Source: Phalacrocorax aristotelis (taxonomy: Eukaryota; Chordata; Aves; Suliformes; Phalacrocoracidae). From it: DNA of 64,000 nt. Of this stretch, positions 49,201 to 61,200 are shown one piece after another. Within the stretch, counting starts at the first letter, position 1; each line of letters starts with the position of its first letter. The translations under genes were made by a program, and so were the position numbers. The notes under the pieces are model-generated. The model saw only the letters and a list, made by a program, of their open reading frames with translations, searched no databases and was not told where the DNA came from. The DNA is taken from positions 12,647,638 through 12,711,637 of the forward strand of contig NC_134283.1 in assembly GCF_949628215.1 (NCBI RefSeq). Reading direction: 5' to 3'.

Positions 49201-52200
49201 TCACCCACTCAAGGAAGTTGAGGCAAATGTGGCTAAGTTGTACTGAAGAAGGATTTACCTACTCAGGGAACTTTCAGTTTGTTACTTAAGCTGCCTGTAA
49301 ATCTACTCTGTAGTGTTGGATCAGAGGACCTGATGTGAGGGATATATGGCACTTCATTTCTGTCCTCTTAATAAAGTCAATGATTAAAGATGTAGCTGTG
49401 AAAGAAGGGAAAAGAACAGTAGTGTGAAGTTAGAGCTTGCAGAAAGGCTAAAAGTCTTTATTTGATCTAAAACCATTGGCAAATTGGTACTGCATCTGAA
49501 ATTTTGAGAAGTTCTGTTAGGATTGTCTCCTCTGCCTTGATAGATAATTATCCATTTGGTTGGTAAAGTCTATGCATAACTAAGACTGCAGAACAGTTCT
49601 ATGGTCTGAAGTATTTTATGAGAACTCATTCTCACATGCTGAGTGTTAGCATATAAGAATTTGTCATTTTGGTCCTGTAGCCTTGGCTAGTCCTGTTGAT
49701 CCTTCAGTGAATTCAAGGGATCAAAATTAATACTTCATTGCAGAGATATACTTTATAATTAGACACAAATTACAGTTGGACATCCCAGAACTGAAAATGT
49801 TGATAAGAAATCTGACATATCTTCACGTTTTAGAAGAACACAAAATTATAATACCAAAACTCAGCATATGATTTGTACATCATCTTAACATCCCATGTTT
49901 TAATATACTTCAAGAAATGTGTGTTTTCTACACTGTTGGTAATTGACAGGAACAAATGCTAAATTACGGTATCAGATCACAGCTGGAAACACGGGAGGAG
50001 TACTTGATGTAGAACCAGAAACAGGAGCCATTTTTATTGCCCAACCACTGGATTATGAAGAAACAAAAATGTATGAGATTCACTTGATGGCCTCTGATGG
50101 GAAATGGGAAGATTATGCAGTTATCATCATCAATGTCATGAATAAAAATGATGAGACTCCAGTTTTCTCTATCAGTGAATACTATGGAAGTATAATTGAG
50201 GAACTGGATGGGTTACCAGTCTTTGTACTTCAGGTAGTGTACGCAGTTTCAGAGATTATAATATTTCAGCGAAAGAGCATGGGTTACTCTGGTACGATTA
50301 CATTAATAATCAGCACAGATATATTAACAAAATTGAGTTTTACTGAGGTTTTTTGTCAGTGGAAGAAGAGAAGTGGACTTTTGTGGAAAAAGATAATTAC
50401 AAAGATAGTGTATAGGATAAGCAGGATGGGTCATTTGTGATCCTAAAAAGCAAATCATTAACATTTTAAAGTTGCTATCAGAATAGTATAGTTAAATTAC
50501 CTCTACAAATATGAAAAAAATATAATTTTGGTATTAGAATATCTACATTGACATTGTTATTGTAGTGTAAAGCGTATTCACCTACTCCAAATTGTCCCTC
50601 AGCCATCTCTCATTTGGCATTCATCTGGCATGCACATTCTAACAGCATGTCATATACTTTTGCTTGGACTTCTTTAGACTGTAGCAGGATATAGGATGTA
50701 ATGCAATCATTGCACGTTTTATAATTTTTATGTCTTTGTTTTCAAAACCTTTGTAGGTTATAGCAAATGATCCTGATAGTAATGTGGATGAAGGAGACTT
50801 GAGATACTCATTGCATGGGCATGGTGCAGCTGATATTTTCACAGTAGATGAGAAAACAGGCAGCATTTACTCACACAAGATGCTGGATCGGGAAGAGAGA
50901 GCACTGTGGAGATTTGTTGTATTGGCTACTGATGAAGGGGGAGAAGGACTTACAGGATTTGCTGATGTAATTATTAATGTGTGGGATATAAATGACAATG
51001 CACCCATGTTCACGTGCATCCATGATCATTGCAACGGGAGTGTCTCTGAAAATTCTCCTGCAGGTGTGTTAGTCATGGGAATGCGTGCGGTTGATCGTGA
51101 TGATCCAAATGTAGGTCTTAATGCTGCTCTGACGTACAGGATAACAGAGAATGTAAAAAATGAGTTTGGTACTGACATGTTTAATATCAATCCCAATACT
51201 GGTGCAATCCATGTAGCAGGAGGAATGCTAGACAGAGAAAGCACTGAAAAGTGTTTTCTTACTGTTGAAGCAAGAGATGGGGGAGGGCTAACAGGAAGTG
51301 GCACTGCCACTATTTGGATTGCAGACGTCAATGATCATGTACCTAAATTCACAAAAAAGATGTGGCAGGCAACAGTTCCTGAAAGCAGTGCCATCGACTC
51401 AGAAGTTCTGCAAGTGTGTGCTACAGATGCAGATGTTGGGGAAAATGCTGACTTAATATTCAGTATCTTTGGGGGAGACCCAGATCAGAAGTTTTATATT
51501 GAGAATGACGAAGAATGGCAGTGTGCCACTATTAGACTGAAAAAAGCCCTGGATTTTGAGAATGCACGTGAAAGGCAGTTTAATCTTACCATTACAGTAG
51601 AAGATCTTGATTTTTCTAGTATTGCAGTGTGCCTGATTGAAGTTGAAGACTCCAACGACCACAGCCCAGTTTTTCTTTCTCAGTTTATTCAGACAAGCCC
51701 TTTCTTTGAAAACATGTCTGTAGGTACTACAGTAGTGACAGTGAAAGCAACAGACAAGGATTCTGGTTTGAATGGGAACATCATATATTCTATAAAGTCA
51801 GATTCAGATCCTATGAGGCAGTTTGCAGTTGACCAGTATGGTCATGTGGTTGTGGCAAGTACGCTAGATCGTGAAGTCATGCAAAAATATGGGTTAGTTG
51901 TACAAGCTTCAGATCAAGGGACACCTGCCTGCACTGGAAGCGTTACAGTTTTGATAAACTTGCTTGATGTTAATGACAACGGACCAAGGTTTGAGGCGCC
52001 ATACATGCCTGTAGTTTGGGAAAACATGAGGCCTGAAATAGTGTATATGAACCATACATCAAAACTGCTTAATGCATTTGATCCAGACACTGAAGAAAAT
52101 GGGCCACCCTTTACGTTTTCATTGCCACCAGATTATCAGAATTCTTCGGATTTTTCTCTTACTGACAACAGAAATAACACAGCAACTGTAACTGCTTTGA

Positions 52201-55200
52201 GGTCCTTTGACAGAGAAAAGCAGAAGGTGTTTCATCTGCCAATAGTTATAATGGATAGTGGGATGCCAGCTATGAGCTCTACAAACACCCTAACTATAAC
52301 AATTGGTGATGAAAATGATAACTGCCATGAATCTGGCCATAAGGAAGTCTATGTGTACAGCTACAAAGGTAAGTGCTATCTGGATATTATATCAGATTCA
52401 TGAATATAGCACAGTTTTACACATAATTTCTGTCTCGCAGTTCTTAATTTTTTTAAAGTGGTTTACATATTTTGAAACTGAAGGTCCAATTCTAAACTAC
52501 TAAATGCAGTGGAACAAGTAAAGTATATTTGCAAAGCTCAGACCCTAGTGTGTAACAGATCATCTACCAAAAAACTATTAGCTGCGAACAAGTATATATT
52601 GCACTTGCAGAAAAAGCAGTATTTTTATAAACCAATAAAACCTATTTTCCATTGACTTTTTCTCAACTGTACAGAGGAAAAGTCTTTTTGTGTGCACACA
52701 TGGTTCAGAAAGTATCTGATACCGAGATGAGAATGGCAGAACTGAATCAGCTTAGAAACAGAGGTTAATAAATGAACCCTACCCAGAAATTGTAGACCAG
52801 TCCCACCTCTGCTGTGACAACCACTGGGTGGCTGAGCAGGATAAAAATCTTGAGGAGGGAGGTTTTCTGCTGGCAAGAAAGGATCTGAGGGAAAGCTGCA
52901 TCAATGCTTTTTCTTAGGAAAAGAATAATCTTCGGGGTGCAATAAGTGTCTGCTTCCTAGAATATGTAGTCTTTGAACTGGAAAAAAAAAGGATGCTGTT
53001 CTGGATGTGTTAGAGTGGTGCACAGTACCTAATACGAGAAGTACTACCAGGAGAGCTGCTCCGTGATAGCAGCCACAGTACTATGAGGTTTAACATTGTA
53101 GTGGGAAAGAACATAGCAAATGGATTTATTAAGTGAATGCTTTTTGTTTTCTCATCAGAGTGGTTTAGCAGAGGATGAACAGTTTAATAATATTCTCCAA
53201 AGTTTGTCTTGAACTTCTATTACTGTGTGTTTTCCTGAAATTACCTCTAAAACTTGACCTTAAACTAGTCCTGGTGGCCCTTATTAAGCATGGTTTATAA
53301 CACCTTTCCCCAAATATTCCATTCCAGATAGACTTGGCTATATCTCAGTTATTGTTGCAATGGTAGAATTTCTGGTAAATATTAGAGAAGATTAATCTAT
53401 GGAAGGTATTTTTGCTGGATTCAGTATGCCTAAGTTAGAAACAGATGTGACCAGATCCTACTATAGAAATGAGAGACTGAAGTTTCTAGGGTGGATTGGC
53501 TCCAGATTTGACCCATAAAAACTTTCCGTGTTGCTGGATCTTGGCTGTGGAATTCAAAGGTCTCCTTCCCTGGAGTTGCTCCTTCTGCTATTTTAGAACA
53601 GCTGCTTTGGATGTTCCACTTTTGTGACAGCCCACAGAGGCATGAAAAAAGGGCCAAGAACTGGCACAGCTTGGTGGCTTCTTGCCCATTTCCTTTCCTC
53701 AGTCATGTCCTTCTCTCCCAGTTGCACCTCACAAGATGCTCTCTGTCTTTTGCTGGATTCCACTGGTGTGCTGTTTGAAATAGTAGAGTAGCAATGACGT
53801 GTTTGAGGATTAACTCCTGATGTAGTGATTCTTTTGTCTGTGAATTTTATATAGAGTTATCTTTATGTATTATTCTATTGTTGTTTTGTGGTGTTTTCAG
53901 CTTTTCTTCTTTCATGTGACACCCTTAGTGTACTTACCTTTCCAAAATTGGCAGAAATCATATGACAGACTATGCATTATTTTAAGAATCTTGGACCATA
54001 ACCATCACCAAATTGAGCAGGAATCTGAAAATAATAAATGCAGTAATGAATGTGGCAGAAAATAAAGTACACTGAAAAGCAAAAATTAAATGCAGATTTA
54101 TTATAATTTATCTCAACAGGAAAGTGGTCAACAACAGTGCTTGGGGAAGTGTTTGCACCAGATCAAGATGACTGGGACAATAAAACATTTCTCTCTGAAG
54201 GAAAACTGCTCAAGTGAGGATTGTATTTGTGTCAAAATGAGTAATATTTATGCTTCTGTAATTATTTTTCTCTCCATGCAGTTCTCTGTGCTCAGGATGT
54301 GCATAAAGCCAGGGTTATTGAGTGTATTAAGCAATGTACCTTCTGAATGCTCTTTTTCTTTTTCACCTGGGTAACTGTGTATTAAGAAATTAATACATGA
54401 AATATTTTTTCCAAGAGAATGCAGGATCACACCATGATGCTGATTTTTAGTGAGATGTCATCATTAATTTTTTTAAAAATGTGCATTCTTTGAGATCTAA
54501 TGTAAAAATAGGCAAAGCTTTTAATAATTGCCCTCAAATGTTAGAGTTGATGGAATACAAATCCTAAATTTAAAAGGGCAGAATGGATTAATTTCATCAA
54601 AGATGGAAGGGAAATTGGTGGTCTCCATTGATGGCTAAATATACAATTGTGTGTGAAAACCATAACTCTTGGATTAGTGGAGCTCCTTCTGTTAATTGAA
54701 ATGTTGAATTGGATCCTTAATTCCTACTTATACATTATTTGTTCATATCATAAAGTGAGATGGCATATAGCAGAATTGTGTGCTGTTCAAAATAGAGAAA
54801 ATGGATGTGAAAACAAATGTGAATTTTTGTCTTTGGTGTGAATAAGTGTTTAAAAGCTTTATGTAGCCTAAAATTAAAGACTGACTTTCCATCCGTCAGC
54901 AGCCCCTGGGCCTTTTTCCATATGAAGAGGTTACTGTTCCATAATGATGGTTATGGAACTGATTACTGTCTCTTTGAGGTGGCAAATGAAGATGATAGCA
55001 GAGATTTCATACAGACTTTATCCTGTTCCAGATAGATAAATGAGCATCTGGAGCATGGTTCAACTACACACTGCTTTTATTCAGGATCTGGAAAGTCTGG
55101 GGATTTGGGAGTGGCAGAAACATCTTTTTACAGGCTCTGCAGATTGTAATTTCTGAATTAAGGTGTTTCTGGTGCTTTTCTGAGGTTGGTTGCTAATTCC

Positions 55201-58200
55201 CGTAAGTTTTGATCCTATAACCTTCATAGTAACATTTAAGACCTTCTGAATTACGTTGATGAATAAATAAAGCTCTCAATTTTGATTAAAGTTTCCTAAT
55301 TGAAGGTTTTGTCTAGGTCTTTCAGATTAAATCAGAGGACTGGTTCTTTGGTGATGGTGGATAACACTCCTCAAGGAATATACAACTTAAAAGTTAGAGT
55401 TTCTGATGGAGTTTGTCCTGATGTTATATCTACAGTACAAATCCGTGTCAAAGAGCTGGAAAATGAAGCCATGCAAAACTCAGCCACTGTGCGTCTGTCG
55501 GGTTAGTTTTATTTGCTGGTGAGAGTTTAGATCAGCTACTTTTATAACTGAATGATTATGTGATGTAGGTATTATTATATCAATACTTGACTGACTTATC
55601 ACTGTAGGTCACTTTCTGGTATGTTTCCATATTGTTAAATAAGAAATAAATTGAGAAATGAACCTGTGTCTCCTAGTATTTCATGTTTATCTATTTTTGA
55701 ATCCCAAACTCAGGTGTCACAGCAGAGGAGTTCATAAGGAGAGATGAACACGGCAAAACAAGACATGAGAAGTTCAAGGAATTGCTAGCAAAAATGTTAC
55801 CTGCTAAGCTTAGTGATATCATTGTCTTCAGTGTGATGAACACTGATGGAAAACAGACAGATGTAAGATTTGCAGTCCGTGGTGGCTCAGTGTATTACAG
55901 ACCTGAGAAGCTGCATGCTGAGATGGCAGCATTTAAAAATGAGGTATGTTCTCTCAGGTTATCATGTATCTATGTAATTCACCCAAATACTGAGTTTGCA
56001 AGGCATATATCCCAGACCTTAGTGGAAGAATATGCTAGATCTACAGATAATGTTTTTTGCTTCACTCAGGATAAAAACACTGTCAAGCAAGCGCTTAATT
56101 CAAGCTTTGCCCTTATTCTTAGTCCGCACATGTAGTGATCATATGGTTGTGCTAACTTTTGATTCAAAAAATAGAACCACTTTTTAGTTGCAGAAAGATG
56201 GGTTCTCCATTCCCATGGTGGTACAATTAACTGTATTTTCTCCAGTCACTGTTTCACTGTGTAATCTTTCAGACTCTTGAACATGAAATCAGAGGAATCT
56301 CTAGAAGCCAAAGTGGTACTGTAGTACAGAGAATGTCTTGCAAGCGACAGCTTTTTCAATGTTCCAGGTGCTGATGGAAATACCTAAATCATCAGCTTAT
56401 GATCAGACACTTACAGTAGAGGCTTGATGCCACCCAGACAGAAATTCTGCTGTACAAAGAGATGACCGTCCATAGAAAAAATCCTGCTGGAAGGAATATG
56501 TAGGTTAGAACAGTTAAAATAGATAAGTGAGATGAAGACAACCAATTTTCTGATTGCATTTAACTCACCAAAGGACAACTTTAAATACAAAGTGACATGC
56601 CCCGCCAACTTTTTTTAACTGTTATAAGGAGAAAATAGTTTTTGAATGTGAGATGTTTTCTTCTACTTCCTGACACTCCCTAACTGTCCTACTCCCTTAC
56701 CAGATCCTGCGTGCCCTCTAACTCAGTTACCCCGACAGTCTGTCTTAGCCCTGCTTTTATTTTCTGTGGTCCTCCAGATTTTGGTTTTGCCAAAGTCCTG
56801 CTGATGTTGCTGAATAGACACTAAAGCTGCTGCCTTGCACAAAGGCTAGATGCCACTGCTTGGCTTGTAACTTGCCCTGGACAAGGCAGCACTTTCTGAC
56901 ATGTCATTTGAGGCTGTGGGGGCATATTTGAGCTTAATATGCGGTACATCTTACAGAGGGCTATTTCCTGAAGAGAAAACAGCACTTTCCATTTCTGTGA
57001 ATATGGTAGGGTCTGCCTGATTCTGGGAACCAAGCAGGTATATTTTAACTTACCACCTGCCTATATCTTACTGTATCTTAAATAGTTGTGTGGCTTATGA
57101 GACACTTCAGAGTGACCAAGCGGGAAATACCAGGCACAGATAGTATTAATGAAGCATAACGACTACTTCTTTTGCATATTTATTGAATTACTGCAACAAT
57201 AATATAGCAAATTGTGTAGATTTCAAATATTCTATGCCATAATATATGGCAGATGAATTCATCAAAGTGGAAGCAAGGGGATTGCTTCACATATTTTTAT
57301 GAAAAAATATGTATTAATTATATATCACTTTTCAATATTTAATGAATAGCTCTAGTGAGTAATCACCAACAGCTTACAGAAAACTAATCATAGCTAGAGA
57401 ATTTCTCCAGTAGTTTTTGTACATGTTTAACTATAAATATAGAAAATAAGTAATTAGTACTGGAATTATTCATTGAATTGCTAAATAAATATGTTTGCAT
57501 TACCTCCTTGGGATATAGCTTTACAACAACTATTTTTATTTAGCAGAAAGATAATCCATCATAATACTGTAAAGGAGCCAAGGTTGTTTATATACGCTAT
57601 GTTTTTCTGTAACAGTATTACATAGCTGTCTGAATGTGCCTTAGACTCTCCGCTAATGGTGATAGATGTGAGCAGCAGCCACGAAACTGCATCGACAGGA
57701 TGCGTCATGCTATTACACAGTATATTTTATGCCTTTGGGGACATGTTTTTCAATACATGTTATGATGTTTGAGGATATACTGGCAATTGATTATAAAGGT
57801 CAAAGTTCTTACAGTGGTGAACTGAGATGACTGCACAAGTTTAAAAAAAAAATAGAAGTGCTTTAGTATTTATGTATTTGTTTTGGTCTTTTCAAAGCTT
57901 ATTTTTAAAATATTTGTCATACATTTTATAATTTGAAAAAAATTCTATTAAATATATAAATAAGAGTCTAAGCCTGATTTCATGTTGTTAATTTTACATT
58001 TGTATACCTCAGTGTATACCACTGTGAGAGTAGTGAGGTCTCTTGTATTCAGGTTTGGGCACTAAATACACATCATTTTAATGTATTTGAATCACCAAAT
58101 ACAAATCAAATTCTGAAGCTTTATAGGCAGCTGTGCAAACTCCCGAAACAAGTAGGAAGAAGTAATCTGTTGTGCCAGGGAAGAAACTTACTGATAACTT

Positions 58201-61200
58201 AGTCCAGTGCATAGGCTACTGGCTGAAGTACAGAAGGTCTGAAATAATGGCAGCCTTGTTACTGTCCTCAGGCTTATTGTGAACAGCTTGCTTCCCGTTG
58301 TGCTTCCTGCTAGTTATCTTTGGCCTGTTCAGATTAGAAGTTGCAAACTGCAGAGACACTATTGCTATGCTACAAGACCTATATATACAGTGAGGCTCTT
58401 CACTGTATTTGGGCTTTCAGGTGCAACCTCATTTGGTGACAAAAACAATGAACTAGCAAAGGTTGATGTAGAATAGAATACAGCATCCAGTATGCTGAAT
58501 TGACTGCATTTTGTTCCAGACAGTTTGACATTAAATGTAAGTTTATGGGGCGTGAATCAGTAGACTGAATCCTAATTGCTGCACAGTGGTCTTGTCAGGC
58601 CACCGCCTGTGGATGTTATTGTTGAATGCAGCTCAGCTCTGTGTTTTTCTATGTCTGTATCCTTATGTGTGAGAGAATGTAAGGAATAATGTCTGGGTAT
58701 AACTCTTGAAGAATTATTTTTATCCTGGCTTGAGCTAATACATTCCTGTTGCTATCAGGGTGCAGAGAAGTGTGACGTAGATGACACAGCTCAGAAGGTG
58801 GAGTATCACTGCGCTCAGAGCTTTGGTCCTCGGAAATAACGTTAGTAGGCCAGTACAGATTTAACATGTTCACAGTCAATCATGCCAATGGCTAAGTTTT
58901 CAGGAAATACTGCTACTGCAAATTGTTTAAAACATTTCCTGTATTTGTCAAATAATTTTGCTTGCCTGTATAGTCAGGGATGTTACTAATTAATACTCAA
59001 GAAACAGAAGCATTCCATTAAGTCTATGAGGGTTTAGATTTTTCAGAAATTAAGGAGTAAGCAAGCATTAATTAGGAAGAGACTGGTGATGTGTTAAACT
59101 GTATTTTCTTTTAGATCCAGTCAGCTTTACAACTGAACATTTCACAGATCGATATAGATGAATGTGGGAGTGCAAACTGTAGTGAGGGCAATGGTTGTAC
59201 AAACTACCTCGGTGTGAGTGACAGCCCAACAGTGATGGATACTGGAAGCGTGTCGTTTGTCTCAGTAACAACCACCATCAATGTGGTCTGCACCTGTTCA
59301 GCTAGGGACAGAGTTCATCAGTCGTGTTCCTCCTACCCTCGAAGCCCTTGTCTCAATGGTGGGATGTGTATTGACACTTTGAATGGTTACAGGTGAGAAA
59401 ACTTGTATTGCATATTCTCTTACTTTTTTTTCTTCTATTTTTAAAGTGTCTAGTGGAGCTTACAAGGTACAGGGCTAAAAAAATCATAAATGTACTTCTG
59501 ACTGAAGGAGACACAAAAAACCCCCACAAGTGCACCGGAGTGTAAATCTAATGACCACAGAGTCTTTACTAACGGCCCAGTAATGGTGCTGTAGTCCAGA
59601 AAGTGGTGGAAATAGTGTGTGAATAAGAAAGAAAACCCTGGGGGAAAACCAGTGGTATAATTAACACATGTCATTTTTAAAGAGCACCTAATTTAGTATG
59701 AAGGAACAGGAAGTGTGCTCTGTTTTTTTTTTTTTTTTTTTTTATTTTTTTCTTTTCCAGAATAGTGATAATAAAGGTGATTATCAGTGGTAGCAGCAGG
59801 GATGTAGGGGGACTGAAATGTAGTTTAAACAATGGGTGATGAAGAGTTTCGGAAACATTAGGAAGAAAACCTAAACTGGCATGGACCAGTATTCCTTTAG
59901 TGAAATTATGCTCGTTTATTCTAGCTAGGAATTAACTTCCCTGAGTTTTCTCTGTAGTAAATTGGCCAATTGATGTTCGGTGTTCTGTGTTACTTGTCAT
60001 TGTTCTCAAAAATATGGCCTCAAAAATACCTCTTTTTTTTGATAGAGTAGTGGATAAATGTGCTTTGTATTCTTAAAGTGTATTAGTAATTGCCAAGCAC
60101 CCCTAAGATTCTGCTAAAATCTTTGTTTCACTGCTATTTTTTTACTGTGACTTAAGTGCTACATTTGTTGCATGTAAAACAAAAAAAAAAGTTGAACGTT
60201 AGGGAATTTTGACTATTCTTTGTATTTGTGCTCTTTCAGATGTCTTTGTCCTGCTTCATTTCATGGACCAGAATGCCAGCAGACTAAGCATAGTTTCCAT
60301 GGAAATGGTTACGCTTGGTTTCGTCCCATCAGGCCTTGTTTTGAAATCTCACTCTCTCTAGAGTTTATTACTGTCGTTCCAGATGGACTTTTACTATACA
60401 GTGGTCCTTTATCAAATCCAGAACCTGGGAATACAGAAAACTTCATTGCAATAGGTACTTCTGCAAAAGTGTGTGGAAAAATTAAATGTCTCTTGGGAAT
60501 GGGTTGCCTGTGAATAGTGACGTAGTTAGAGTATGAATTCTGTCTTTCCATCTTATGAGAAAATTTATTTTCTGGTTTGAAAATATTTTGAAACATTTCC
60601 CAATAGGTTGTCTTTGATGTGTATTTTTGTAGCCTGCGCCTACGGCTTTAGGTCCATCTCAGAGTTGTGGAGATCAAGGGGAAAGCAAAATAGACTCATT
60701 GAGATATATATTTAAAAAATCCCCCTAGGAAAACTGTAGTGCTATAAAGGAATTTAGGTACTTTGAATATAGGTATTACGTGATTAATACAGTCTTAGTT
60801 GCATGTCATTCTTATCTAGTTTGGTGAGAAAAGAAATCCACTTAAACTGCTTTCAGTCTTGGGGCATTTTTGCACTTTTTTTTTAAACAGGCAATGATTT
60901 GATGGAGGAATCCAGCCCCAGTGTGGCACTGTAGGAAAATTTATACACAAGTAGAACTCACTGCTTTATGTTGACACACATTTAAAAGGTTACTACTGCT
61001 TATTTTTTGAGAATTGATATACAAGATGCACAATATGTTTGGTATTTTATATTTTCCTAATTAGTTGAAAGATAAAGTTCTTGGATGTTGTTAATCATTA
61101 TCCTCTTTTTTGCTTTGTTTTTGCAGTTACTTGTAAATTTGAGTAGAAGATGGGAGGGAGTAAAACCTGTATGTGTTAATTGTTCTAGAGCATTATAAAA

